This document shows positions 22,042-35,167 of a stretch of DNA of 64,000 nt, in pieces; position 1 is the stretch's first letter; every line of letters starts with the position of its first letter. This DNA comes from Phellopilus nigrolimitatus (lineage: Eukaryota > Basidiomycota > Agaricomycetes > Hymenochaetales > Hymenochaetaceae): NCBI GenBank assembly GCA_021029095.1, contig JAJOHG010000002.1, positions 2,046,001 through 2,110,000 of the forward strand, written 5' to 3'. The position numbers and the translations under genes were made by a program. The notes below the pieces were generated by a model that was given only the letters and a program-made list of their open reading frames with translations, did not search any database and was not told the origin of the DNA.

Positions 22042-24353
22042 ATGGACGAGCGCAATGCGATCTCATTGTCTATAGTCGCCGCGCCCGATGCACCTTCCGC
22101 AGGTCCTCAAAATCAAGTACTCGTATCACCTGACACGAAACAGAACGCGACACCCGTAACTTCGTCTATCGTCTCTAGGATAGATTCAGTTGTCAGCAAT
22201 ATTCCGCTAGAAGGATATATGAACGCTGCAGCCCAGGCCGCAAAAGTGGTATCAGCATGTGCGCCCATCCCATATCTCGGTCCTGCAGTTGAGCTCCTTG
22301 GAGCAATCATAAAGCTCTGTCAGAACGTCTCGAAGAACAGGTGCATCACCCTCCTGTTATTTCTGGTTGTGTGAATTAGATTAACCTTCGGACTATCGAT
22401 GCCTTCCAGGAATGCTGCGATGGGGCTGGCGAGGCGCTGCGAACTTCTTTTCCAGGTTGTAGAGGAGAAAGTTAATGATTCGACTAACCAGGGGGCATTA
22501 GAGAAAATCGGCGCCGAACTAACAAGGTCCAGAACTTTTAGTCCTTCGGAAATCAGCTAAATATTCAGTCAATGGTTCCTCAGCGTTTTGAAAAAAATAG
22601 AGACACAAATGGCTAAATGGGCCAAAATAAACTACTTCAAGGGCTTTCTCGTGCAGGAAAAGATTTCGGAAGAAATCAAGTCTTACCACAGTGAGATTGA
22701 CCAGTTTTATCAGCGATATACGGTGCGCTTAGTTAGCGATATCAATCAAACTGGTAATTGTTCCGATTGACTTTGACATAGATTCTCTTTCATAAAGCAG
22801 AGCTCAACTGGCAAGCAGCTCATACAGCTCAAGCGGAAGCGGATCGGGAAGGAGTTATGGCATTCCTTGTCGACTTTGCAAGCACACAAGAGCTTGAAAA
22901 TAGATGTCATAAAGGGGAAATCAACGCATTGAAGGAGGATTTCAACGGGTTCGTCGAACTCGTGCAGAAGGTAGTGATATTCAGCACTTTCCTTGTCGCC
23001 TTGGCTTAACGCCCTTGCAAGTTATTATTGAATTCTGAGCAGGAGTCACGAGAGCGCAGAGCACTAGAAAACAGTTTCTCAGCTATATTGCGCTCCTCTA
23101 GGGTGATGCCGCCGGGGATAGAACTTACGGAAGGTCTCATTCAAATGCCAAGAGATCCTGTGTGTGGCCATGGGATATTTGACATATATCGCGGCACTTG
23201 TTTTGGAAGTGTCCAGTGTGCGCTGAAGGTCGTTAGACGCATGGAAATTGGTCCTAACACAAAGCAGGTACATTATCTTTTCTTTTTATAGCTTCACATT
23301 TGAGATTGAATTTCCTTGATAGAGATTTCAGCGACAGCATAGGCATTGGAAATCTGTACAAACCCTGGACGAAGGGAGGCATTTATTACCCTTGATTGGG
23401 GCAATCTACCGAGATTACGGATCGAGCCCTTTCCTGTTCGTACCTCATCCTGTGACATTCTTCTCGGATTAACATTTTCTCTGTTTAGATGCCTGGTCAC
23501 CCCATGGATGGAGAAGGGCAATGCCATCCAGTATGTAAGGCAATACGAAGATACTGATAGGATTGCTCTGGTGTGCACTACCTGTACTTGTCATACTTTG
23601 ATGTCGTCTCAGTATTTCCTAACAGATTCGAAAGATTGCAGAGGGTGTTAAAGTGTTACATACACATCATCCGCCTCTTGCTCATGGATACCTTAAAGCA
23701 GTGAGCATTTCTCTGACAGAAAAGTCTGAATCTCGCTCAAATTAACTTGCACACTCATAGTCGAATATTTTGATTAACGACTTCGGGGACCCTCTTCTTG
23801 CTGATTTTGGGCTTTTGAGAGTAATATCAATTTGACTCAGGTTCTTCTACAATCGCTGCTGACATTTCATTCAGGTTGTGGAAGAGACCATGGTGGAGCA
23901 AATCTCTATCACTTCATTACCAACCGCGAGCAAATCATTTCGATGGTTGGCCCCAGAGCTTCTTGACGACCGCCTCGGGTTTCCTTTGACCACCAAATCT
24001 GATGTTTTCATGTACGGCATGACTGTACTCGAGGTAAGTTAAATGATAGAAACACCACGATGTGCTCATGTTGTTATTTTTCATTATTATTAAATTTGCT
24101 TTTGCAGTTAATGACCAGCCAGGAACCTTTCTCGTATTATAAGTATGATACGATTGTGCTCATAAAGCGAAATGAAGGAGAAAAGCCGAAAAGACCAGAT
24201 GGACGGTTGATAAAGCAGCGCGGCCTTGATGATGGTCTTTGGGAACTTTTGAATCGTTGCTGGGCCGGAAATCCCGATGATCGACCTTCAATCCAAGACA
24301 TACTAGATTCCTTCCCTCCTTTACAACAGCAGCAGGTGTTTGCAACTTTCTGA
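22042..24353 (+). CDS. MLKL-like N-terminal domain pseudokinase
   Basis: Around ten exons in one frame. The N-terminal region has APIPYLGPAVELLGAIIKLC and NAAMGLARRCELLF, clearly paralogous to the kinase at 3924-5971, then helical segments (MAKWAKINYFKGFLVQEKI; HTAQAEADREGVMAFLV). A kinase-like domain follows: glycine-loop region GHGIFDIYRG, lysine in QCALKVVRR, catalytic loop LAHGYLKA in which the catalytic Asp is replaced by Tyr (codon 23689-23691), SNILIND, LLADFGLLR with DFG intact, FRWLAPELL, and a normal C-lobe ending DDRPSIQDILDSFP. Loss of the HRD-type Asp predicts no phosphotransfer, while ATP binding could remain. MLKL itself is a pseudokinase with an N-terminal four-helix executioner domain, so the architecture is analogous. 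A cell-death role is inference. Confidence 0.8.
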
Positions 24354-24578
24354 TTGTAATCTTTTTCGTCCGAGTTTTGGATACCATTTTTCGAGTGCGG
24401 CTCAAAGCAGGAGAATGGACTATCAAGAAGTAGATACCAGATCATTATCCACGGGAGAATCTCAGCAAAAACGGGGTAAAAACGGCATTCAAGCTGACAA
24501 GAAGAAGCGGTGAACGAAAATACTGCTACAATCGAGATTTACCTTCACATGTTATATTCAGTCTTAACTAGCACAGTC

Positions 24579-25656
24579 CTACGAGTCTGCCGTACACGCT
24601 GTGCCCTTTCGGTAAGTAAACTGCTCCGGAGGAATGTCGGGAGGGGCGTTAGCACTGCTGCTCGCCTCCTGTGCTGCCGCAGCGAGCTGGTTCATGGAGT
24701 TCTGCGCCGCGTCGATGAGGTTATTCACGGTCTGTTGGTTTTCTTTGTTGAGGCCCTTCAGCTTCTGCACGTTCCCGTTTCCGTCCTCGACCAGCGAGAT
24801 AATTTTCTGGATGCTGTCTCAGATTGTCAGCACGTTCTCCACGCTCTTCGTGAAAGACTCACTCGCTCGTCTGGTTCGAAACCTGTTGAACGCTGAAGTC
24901 CGCTCCGAACTGATCGATCGTGTCTTCCAGACTGGCCAAGACGGGCTGAATCTGGCTCACGAGGTCCTGGACAGGTTTCAGGCCTGTCCCGTTCAATTGT
25001 CCAATGCCATTGGTGAGATTCGTCAGCCCAGCCTGAGTGTCGAGAAGGAACTTATATGTCTTTAGACTCGCTATTAGACTTCGATGAGTATGCCTTTAAG
25101 TTAGAAAAAGTGCGGGGGCCAGAGCTCTCACCGATGGTTCTAGCGCTGTTCGAGAGCTGAAAAACGTCGTTTATTAAACCCATTTTTGAACACATTGTTT
25201 TTGAGTTCCACACTCACGGCCTGGACCAACGCTATCGTTGTCGAATTCGACAGCTCTCCCTCCACCACTTCATTCACCATCTGTGTCAACCCTGCCATGC
25301 CCGCAGCCTGCAGACCCAGCATCTTTCGCGCGCCGGCTACAGCACGATCGCCGATTGTGGTTACACCACCAGCCGATTCTCCTGCGGCCAGCTGCTGAAA
25401 GAACGATTTCACGTGAGAACCTGTAGAATATAGTAAGCTTGGATGACCATTCAAACGAGGACAAAGACGTGCATGGTGCCGGGTCGTCCGTTAACGCATT
25501 GGTAATTTTGGCTGCAAGCTCGTCAGTCGTGTCGCCCGTTACTGCCAGCGTTTCTTCAAAAAGTCCTCTTCGCCTTAGGAGGAGGCGCGGGATGGGCGTG
25601 GAGAAAACGGGGATGATGACTAGAATCGCTGCGGCAAGACACAATGACCACCGCAT
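24579..25656 (-). CDS. Secreted alpha-helical protein of unknown function
   Basis: From ATG 25656 the N-terminus MRWSLCLAAAILVIIPVFS is a clear signal peptide followed by an Arg-rich stretch. Exon 1 ends after DDPAPCT, then GSHVKSFFQQLAAGESAGG and GARKMLGLQAAGMAGLTQM, then (about 25080-24880) LTNLTNGIGQLNGTGLKPVQ and a Gln/Ser/Asn-rich helical segment. A 40-odd-bp intron near 24840-24880 leads into KIISLVEDGNGNVQKLKGL and NLIDAAQNSMNQLAAAAQEA. Heptad-like helices with few cysteines and several N-glycosylation sequons are visible. It resembles small helical secreted proteins of saprotrophic or symbiotic basidiomycetes, but no named family is recognised. It is convergent with the pseudokinase gene. 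Confidence 0.55.
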
Positions 25657-28600
25657 CGAAAGGTTTTCGCAACCTTGAAATCAAGGAATCTGCAACGAAA
25701 GTCGACGACAAAGAAAGGTTGCAATTCACAAAGGGGCTACCAAAGATGGATGAGAATGTTTTGACGCTACAATTCCGCGACTACTGAACTCACCGTCCCT
25801 GCGCCAGATAGACAAATAAAGACAGACGAGACTCTGCTCGTGAGGAAGAAAACGAAGGACCGTACGAAAGGAAGGTGAACTGCAAACACACAGATTTCAA
25901 ATGAGGGGGAAGAGGGAAAGATGAAGTCTTATCCCAAGAAGACTACATTTGAGGTGTCCGACGTCACTCGCCGGATGCTGAGTAATTTGGCTTTGCAGAG
26001 TCGTTGTACGTATAACTACCATGGTCGACAAGAAGAGGTGCATGCGAGCGGAGGTAGTGCTTTGCAGCAAAGTTACCAACCAACCGGGAAACAGCCGCCG
26101 AGCCTCGGTCCAATAACACGTAGATCGGGATCCACATGTGCCGCGCCACCAAAAAATCAGGTTCCAGGGATTTCAATTTGAATTATAATTCTGTTTTTCT
26201 TTCTGTCCATTTCGCGGAGCGAGCACTCCTCTAATTTCATGAAATATAAATATGACCGAGTCCACAGAAGAAGGAAAAAGTCTTACTGTTACCTGAATAT
26301 TCGTCCCATGGGTGTCATGTGAGAACTTCGGAAGAGGAATGGCGGTCCGCCTTCGTCCGCGGTTTTGGAGAGCCAGGAATCCCCGAGCAAGGAGACTATT
26401 GATATCAAGCAGTAATTGCCATGCGACGAAGTAATTGAAGTCCCTTCTCAAGTGAAGGGAGAGCTAAATTCACACATGGATATCTCCAAATTAGTGATGG
26501 CCAGAGGAACGTTGTGAATGCGAAGCATTTCCATCGGGCAAACCCGAGGAAGATCGTGCTTCGACTCGGGATGTGTGTGCGTGTGTGTATGTGTAACGGT
26601 TTTCGGATCAACGCGAAGAGGGCTATAACGGGAAATTTCTTGGTGCCTGCGCGTTTCGATCTTGAAATAGTATCTTCTCCGAAGAAATGAGCTCTTCGTG
26701 ATCGCTTTTAGAGGCACATGTCGCTGAAAGCAGGTGAATGAAGATGTCCTAGGAGTACCTTGACGAGTGTCATGGTCGTTGCTCGTCGAGTCTTCTCCGA
26801 GTCGTCTTATGGTCTCCCGATTTCCCCCAAAGACGAATGAAAGGGGCTATGGGCTTCTCGGGTACCATGTCTGCTGTCCGCGGATAAATCGTTCGGAGAA
26901 AGGTAGCGAGGTCGATAGTTTTCGACGTATTATAAAAACACGTGAGCTAGGAAGTCTGCTGCCAAATCATGCATGACCAGCGGTTTATCGTATCTCCCAT
27001 GTTCCTATAGAACTTGGAGCTGCGGGCGGAGAAGTCTGGTTGAAGCTCGCCCGGCAGATCGCGCAATTTCAATAATGACAACGGCCGCGTCATGGGTACC
27101 TCGAAGAGAGTAACGACCTGCGGAACGTGAGTGTGAGCAACGAACAAGGCCCCACTACGTAATACAAGCACGCATTGAAATTAATGAAGCTAAACGCGAA
27201 CCCGGATCCAGTGCAGGAATGCCGCTGCCCCTCAGCCGCCGAATGCATGTACATTAGTCCTGATCGTGATTTTGCGCCTGAATGTCTCTTGGTGAGAATT
27301 TGTTGTCATTCGCACAGGGGATTGCTGGCTGACGGCGTGCCAACTGCGACGAGGACATAAGAAACGTACAGGTGTGGTGAGAACGTTAGGATCTATGTGA
27401 ATAAGGAAGAACATACAGAAGGTCGAATGATGAAATAGCTTTCAACCCGGCGGAGCACATGTACGCTGTTATGAGCCTCGGCAGCGCGGTCTATAATGGG
27501 ATTGCATTCCGTCAACTGCCGTTCTTTATCGATATTCAAGAGCAGGTTTTCATTAGGGGGTAGGACCGTTGCTTGTGCTGCTGATGTCCACGTGATCTTT
27601 GATCAAGCAGACAGACGGAAGGGCTGGTCAGGCCCGATATTGCAAGATCGACAACATTGTTTTGGTTCATGCAGGCCACATCTCTCGCTCAAGCCCGGCG
27701 CAAGACCTATGGATGGAAAACTGAGAATATGATGTTTATGGCAAATATTCGGTGTTATTCCACATTTCTGGCCGGCAAATCTCAGCCAACTTTTTATTCG
27801 GCCTGACAGAATTCAAAAGTCACTCACTCGGACTCGCGGAGCATGCTGCTCAAGAGCCACCTGAAGTCTGAGACTGGTTTGGAGTAGCAGCATCCGAAGG
27901 TCAAATTCTATGACGCGACGACCATGTGTGCGGCTGGACATCCTGCCTATATTTCGTCAGTCCACGCCCCTCTCAATCCTTACATTCAAAACCTACTTCT
28001 ATTTTGAGAACCAGACAGGTGCCAAGCAACCGGGAATCGCAATACCCGCACTCAATTGTAAGACTTTCCAAAGGTCGAACAGGAACCCTTTCACGCCGAA
28101 TGTTGTAAATAGTCAAGGACGTCGCCACGAAATATAGAGGTTCAAGATTTCCTTGCGTGAAGACTCCCAACCTTGAGAGAAACGACAATGCGCTGTCCAT
28201 AAGACTCCGATGAAACCTCTTCGAACTTCCCGAAACCGCCGAATCTCCGCGTTTGTCGTCTTGTGTATTATGTTTCCGGAAGCGCTAGTACCGGAATTGA
28301 GAATACGAGCCTCCACAATAGCCAACAGGAGAACCAATCGAAGCGGCGAGAGGTCTATGATGTACACGGCGAGAAGGCGGTGAAAGCAAATTTAGAACGT
28401 GGATGACATCTGCAAACGTATCCAGCGCGTTTCGAGTGTTGAAAGCTTTAGACTGATTGCCACTGCTCAGAAATTTATTGCTCACTGTTATCACATTCAG
28501 AGGACCCGTAAGAGCCACACATTTCATCCGATTGGCAGAAGCACTCCGGGGAAAGAGACAGTTTGAAATTGTGTTTGAAGGCTTATCTAAGCACTCAAAG

Positions 28601-29174
28601 CCGGTTTGAAACAAGACCGAATCCAAATCGCGTCTGAATGAGCCACTCCCCCAAAGCCGCCGAATCTTTCGGGTCAAAAAACTCCAAACATGGATAGACT
28701 GCATGCAGAAATCCCGTCACGACCCGACGTTGAATATGGCAGAACTCCAAGTTGGTTAGGCGCTATGGGGCGGGGTGCGATGAAGCCCGGCGCCGAACCT
28801 TCCTTGATGTCCGCGGGGAGCGAGAGGATTTGGGAGAAAAAAGTAGACAGTAGATTTTTTCCCATCGTTTGGCAGGAATCTTGTGATAAATCCTTTTCAT
28901 TTTATTTTCAGGAGGCCCAATATTCAAGAAGTGACGTCGGAAGGTCGATGTCGGCGCTGCAGCGGGAGGATGATCAACCTAAACCGCCGACGCGCCGCGG
29001 ACTGATCAAATTCTCACGGTCACGGTTCAGATTTCAAGCAAGGGGTTGAAACCCGTGCATCTAAGTCTTGCAGTGCGGCCACCACATATAAAGTCATCAG
29101 CGACGGCCTTTCTTTGGGTTTCTACAGTTTTCATACGCGTCTTCTATCCATCTCACTCATCGTAGTTGATCTCT
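25657..29174. other. 3.5-kb gene-poor region
   Basis: No frame on either strand shows sustained coding composition, splice-consistent exons or family motifs. A GT-rich microsatellite lies near 26574-26598. It may hold relics of mobile elements, but I could not find terminal repeats or a transposase or reverse-transcriptase motif. Confidence 0.4.
26574..26598. repeat. GT microsatellite
   Basis: An imperfect run of GT dinucleotides (GTGTGTGCGTGTGTGTATGTGT) inside the gene-poor region. Confidence 0.7.
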
Positions 29175-30259
29175 ATGGCGCCTTCAACGAGACCCGCGAC
29201 GTCGCAAGCGTCCAAGCCACCTCGCGTTCGAGAACGGCGAGCCGCACAGTCCAAGGCGGCCCTGTCCCCGCGACCGCCTTCGCCAGACGTAATTGTGCTG
29301 TCCTCAGACGACGACGACGTACCTTTGCGGCGGCCCCTGCCGAAACGCCAGCGGGCCGCTAACGCGGTCGTGCCGCAGCCGTCGACGGTGAAGGAGAAGG
29401 GAACCAACTGCGCGCGGGGGCGGACGTTGCTGGATGACATACAGGAAAGACAGTCGGGATCGAGCGATGTGGCCCGGCTGAGACTGGAAATCGAGGCGCT
29501 GAAAAAGGTGCGTTTCGAGCTTTGCTGTAAGCGGTGCAATGGCCTTACGGTGGGTATCAGGAACGCGACAGGTTTAGATCACGTTGTGCTAAAGCGGAGG
29601 TTGCCGTGAAGACAGTTCAGGTAGAAAAGGACAAAGCCGTGGCCAAAGCGTCTGATCTTGAAAAATCGCTCAAGCGGAAAGCGACGTCCCAAAGACCTGT
29701 CAGTCATCACACCTACGCGCCACTTGTGTTACCTTACTCACAAGCTTGATTTGCAGGACTATTCCGAATTAGAAGACACTGTGTCATGCGAAATCTGCAC
29801 TTTGAAAATGTGGAGTCCTGCTACGTACGTCTGCATCTACTTTGGTATCCTTTGTTATTTCCAACTGACGTTCGCCGCAGACTCGTCGGCTGCGGACACT
29901 CATTCTGCGAGAAATGCCTGCACGACTGGTTCAACACGGCATTCACGCAGCACGTGCAGCTGCACCCGGACTTCCTCGCGGGGCCACAGATCCCAGAGGA
30001 CCTCGCCCGCCACAGCAACAACCCGCGCGTTGCCCCCGTCATCGAGCAGATCCGCGCGGATTTCCGCAAACGCGTCCCTAGCCCCGAGTATACGTGCCCG
30101 ACGTGCCGCGTAGCGGTCAAGAGAAAACCCGTCGAGGTGTACGCGCTGAAGGAGTTCGTGCGCAAGGCTGCGAAGCTGTCGGGCGAAAGCGAGGAGGGCC
30201 CGCGACGCGCGAACAGGGCGGTCGGAAGCGTGTTTGACGGTTTTTTCCCGAAGAAATGA
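29175..30259 (+). CDS. RING-finger E3 ubiquitin ligase-like protein
   Basis: Exons run from ATG 29175. The N-terminal part is basic, with an acidic-Ser patch (VIVLSSDDDDVP) resembling a SUMO-interacting motif (hydrophobic core VIVL followed by acidic residues). A coiled-coil segment (AVAKASDLEKSLKRKA) follows. The RING has CEIC, then after an intron CGHSFCEKCLHDWF, and CPTCR about 60 residues later. The spacing between the second and third zinc ligand groups is unusually long, filled by a QLHPDFLAGPQIPEDLARHS region. It would transfer ubiquitin with an E2; the putative SIM plus RING suggests a SUMO-targeted ligase, which is inference. It ends exactly 2 bp into the start of a tandem-duplicated segment. 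Confidence 0.75.
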
Positions 30260-30619
30260 ATACCCCCTACATTTTTTCCCTTTCTTCTTCACGTCTTTTA
30301 CGCAGCATCTAATTTTCCTTATTCGTGGCATCGGCACTGTTTTTTGAATGTTCTTTGTATTTGATATTCACGTTTTGCAGCATCATAAGCTATCGGGTTC
30401 ATTGGACTCTTCTTCCAGGTGACTTCAGTTGTGTAGGACTAGAGTCTGTACTCAACAAGCGGGGGGTCTTTTTTTACTACTGTATCGAGAATCCGCATTC
30501 TGTCTAGCCGATAATTATCGTTCAGGATTGTCATAAGTACGCTCGCAGCTCCAAGGTATCGCCTACAGCATTTGGGGCCGCGACGGTTGAAAATGGCGCC
30601 GATCGCAAGTGACTCTTCG

Positions 30620-30780
30620 TAGTCTGTCAACATCGAAAATGCGAGAACGGTCTCACATAGAGAAGGCATCTCCGAGATTCTTCTGCGTGCCGAGTACATG
30701 TACGAGCGGAAGGCTGTACATACTATTTGTTGTTTCTGAATCGACTTCTTTCTTTTATGTACCTCCTACAGACTCGACGT
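30620..30780 (+). pseudogene. BTB-domain fragment
   Basis: The plus strand reads EILLRAEYMYERK, matching the ILLRAMYERK motif of basidiomycete BTB proteins (compare the gene near 47460) with a six-base insertion. The flanking frame closes soon after. A decayed fragment. Confidence 0.5.
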
Positions 30781-31729
30781 CGAACGCGCACGATGGGTGA
30801 GCCGATGGACATGGCAGGCGGTTGGACGAACGCAGACGGCGAACGCAAGCAGGGACAGTCTGCGGCTAGTAGGCGCAGGCGTGGGTGCTGAACTTTGATG
30901 GCGTGTCGCAGACGCAGGAAATCCGCACGGGGCACGCACAGATACGGGCGCGGGGAAGCAGCGGCGCGGTGGTCGGCGGCCGAGCATAGGTGAGATGCAG
31001 AACACGCGGTATTGGCGGTAGTGGATGGAAATGTGTAGAGGAAACTCAATTGGCCCATTTCTTTTCCGTTTTATTTTCTGTGTCGGCACCGCCGGACATC
31101 AACAAATGGACTTAAACTGTGATCAGACTCGCGTGCATATTCTTATTCATGTATAACTCAGGACATCGTGAAACCGTTGCGCGTCTGCGAGAACGCCGCC
31201 AGCCTCGAATGCGAGGTCTGCCTGCGCCACTCAACACAGATCCTTTTGCTCACGTTCTAACGACAAAACACTTCCCGACTCGTCCGCTACCTCAACATTG
31301 CAACACTTTGAGTGCCCAATAATCAGCTTTGCGTACCAGCTTCAATGGTTGCTTGCATTGTATGTTTGCTGTGCAACCTTGTGGCGATCTGTATCCAGTT
31401 TGCTTTGTCTGATTGCAGAACTAGTACAAAGAATGCATGATTCCCGAGGACAGCAAAGGACTCGTCGATGCCGGCTGCCCCAAATGAAGTACCAATTTGC
31501 AAGTAATGCCGCTCGTTGTGATGTATGGAGGCAGAAAGGCCCAAATGGGGCCGCTGCAAGTCATCAAGAGCCAATGCCAGCAAACTGCAACGCATACGAT
31601 GTCGCTCCCCAGACAACGAAGCTTCGCCACTGCAATGCATGGCGCATTACACGTTTTCCTATGCTCCGCAAAGCGGGCGACCGTCGCGAGGCAGGCTTTG
31701 GTGTGCGCTTTGCTGCCTGCAGCTGCGCG

Positions 31730-31737
31730 TATAAAAA
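31730..31737 (+). promoter_or_regulatory. TATA box of the two-repeat gene, copy A
   Basis: TATAAAAA lies about 100 bp upstream of the ATG at 31835 and is followed by a CT-rich leader, typical of basidiomycete core promoters. Confidence 0.65.
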
Positions 31738-31834
31738 CCCATAGGTTCTCCTGAACTCCATCAATCGCAAGCAGCATAACAACCCCTCTCAACCGATCTC
31801 AACAAGTTCTCCAGCTTAACAATCAACTTAAATA

Positions 31835-33080
31835 ATGGTGAAGACCAATATTACCCCGGTGAGTTTGTGACCAGAAGTATTCATGCTTCAGGTCCTGAGA
31901 TGTCCCCACAGGCTCTGGCGAGAGCTGTAGATAGAGAAGAAGGAGGATTTATAGAGGCCAAATTAATCAATGGGAATATTGCCATGCGTGAACTTTGGGA
32001 GGAAATCATAATTCACCACATTTGTGAGTGAATTGGATTGTGCCTTTTCTTGGACCCTGGTCTTTCCAACCAGTAATTGTCTGCATTGCTTATCAATACT
32101 GTTTCTTGAAGCCAGAGTCGATGAAGAAAGTGGTCTCAGGGCCTACTATAAAGATTTTACGCATAATGGGGTGGAAATGGTGTGTGTCAGATGTAAGCTG
32201 TGCAATTCCTCAAAGGACTACATAGAGAGCTGACATATTCCTTCTATTGCATACATACCAAATGCACAGTAACATGGAAGCCAACAAGGACTGTTAGAGG
32301 CAATATTAATGAAGATTGTGCTGCTTACGCAGGGACAATATCTGAGATCATTGCATCAATACATTGTTATGAGTCTTTGCGTCCAGTATAACAATATGTA
32401 CAGTGTAAGTTTGTGCCTAGTTCTGAAAAATGTTTCAGACCCTGAAATTGCCAGAAGTCTCGGATAGATACTATTTGTAGTACAGAGGGTTGGTTTACAG
32501 AGGTCACAACTAAGGTCCTTGAGGACAAAAACAATAGTGACTTGGTGGTGCTCAACAAAGAAATTTTATATCATAACTTGAGTGAGTAGTTTGGATAGTG
32601 ATCCCAAGCTGGGCTTTGTTTCCAGTGGTTGTCCACAGTGCTGATTTGTTTATTCTTTTTGAAGCTGCTCGTCTTAAAGATCAGGGTTATAAAGTCTACT
32701 ACAAAAGATTCAGAGATAATGGGTTGGAGATGGTGTGCATCATGTGTAAGCTGTGACATTTCTTTTTTGGGACTACATAGAGGTCTGACCTATTTCTTCT
32801 ATCATATACATACCAAAATACACAGTGACAAGGTACCATCCAGGGTCTCTCTGCTGGAAAGATTGTAATGTGTACTCAGGGACAGTATCTGAAATCATTG
32901 CACTGATGCATTGGCCTGAGCAGCATTGCAACTCGAAGAATGTCTCAGAACAAACAACACAAAGGTAAGCATTAGAACATAAGAATTAGTCATATACTCT
33001 ACTCACAGTCTATTCTGTCTCTTGTCTTACTTTGTTACTTGCTTAGAAATGCACTGCCTCGTCAATGCCTCATATCTTAG
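31835..33080 (+). CDS. Unrecognised protein with two internal repeats, copy A
   Basis: Exon 1 encodes MVKTNITP (intron 31859-31911). Exon 2, 31912-32023, has EGGFIEAKL...WEEIIIHHI. Later exons carry YYKDFTHNGVEMVC, a phase-1 intron beginning GTAAGC, and YAGTISEIIASIH. A second unit repeats the same order: EGWFTEVTTKVLED...KEILYHNL, YYKRFRDNGLEMVC, GTAAGC intron, YSGTVSEIIALMH, then a short last exon ending at 33080. Intron positions and phases correspond between units, which strongly supports coding. Unlike copy B, the end of unit 1 is 2 bp shorter. The frame can be kept only by using an upstream GTATAA donor near 32388, so copy A may be altered or damaged. No family is recognised; there is no signal peptide or membrane helix. 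Confidence 0.5.
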
Positions 33081-33961
33081 TATCAGTAATCTCTATAGCT
33101 CTTAGATATATAAAGGCTGCCCTAGCACTATACAAATTTTAGACATTATATTGCCTCTGATCCACATTCAGCTGTGCTGCTACGTTCTCGATTAGACTAC
33201 CTGTGTAGATTTCCAAGAGTCACACAGTGTCATGTGCAACGATGATTGCCTATGTAAGTACGCTCGCAGCCACCGCGGCCATAAGTGTGTAGACGATAAC
33301 CTTGAAGACGGTGCCGAGAGTCACTTCATCGGAAATGCAAGAACGGGCTCGTACAGAGAAGGCATCTTGCCGAGATTCTTCTGCGTGCCATGTACGAGCG
33401 GAAGCCTGTATGTACCATCTTGCTGTTTGCGAATCGACTTCTTTCTTTCATGCACGTACCTCCTACAGACTCGACCTCAGAGACGGGGTGCACTGTTTGC
33501 CCAAAATACATAGCATATGCGCTTCTGTACATCAGCAACATCTGTGCCGTCCACACAGTGGAAGGACCTCACCTGCTCGGCGTATTGGAGAACCCTTTTT
33601 TCCCTCGTGCTTTCGGAGCGGGAGATCCAGGTAGCAAGAAGAGCTTGTCAGACTGAAATTTCGACGACACCTATGCAACTTCACTGGGTCTCTGGCCCTG
33701 CCAGCATTTTACTCAAAATTATATGTCTTATTTTATTTTGTTTTGCTCCCTGGGAAGGAGAGTAGTTTATAAAGCACGAGTGATTGGCTCATATCCGCTT
33801 CCCCGGCTTATGCACCTGAACGTGATTCCGTGTGAAACGTCTCTCGCCTCGCGCAGCCTGCGGGCTTTCGTCGTTCCCACCGAACCCCGTTGTCTTCCGT
33901 GCCCACCACTACATACATATATAACCGCCCGAACAGGCCGCCTGCCGCAGAACGATAATCG
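33081..33961. other. Spacer with BTB relic and hydratase promoter, copy A
   Basis: Contains a BTB relic (separate entry) and the GC-poor promoter of the hydratase. About 112 bp near 33230-33340 is missing from copy B. Confidence 0.45.
33230..33640 (+). pseudogene. BTB-domain fragment
   Basis: The plus-strand frame reads HLAEILLRAMYERKPVCT, then a disrupted continuation. The left part (33255-33345) is also similar to 30537-30650, so the two fragments in one duplication unit are themselves paralogous. Confidence 0.5.
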
Positions 33962-34910
<949 letters not shown>

Positions 34911-35167
34911 TGATATTCACGTTTTGCAGCATCATAAGCTATCGGGTTCATTGGACTCTTCTTCCAGGTGACTTCAGTTGTGTAGGACTAGAGTCTGTAC
35001 TCAACAAGCGGGGGGTCTTTTTTTTACTACTGTATCGAGAATCCGCATTCTGTCTAGCCGATAATTATCGTTCAGGATTGTCATAAGTACGCTCGCAGCT
35101 CCAAGGTATCGCCTACAGCATTTGGGGCCGCGACGGTTGAAAATGGCGCTGATCGCAAGTGACTCTT

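Noticed and set aside
31298..31744. Open frames of 148 and 123 residues upstream of the two-repeat gene, identical in both copies
   Set aside because: Overlapping frames on both strands, no family motif, and they end at the TATA box. More likely promoter DNA. Identity between copies only reflects the recent duplication.
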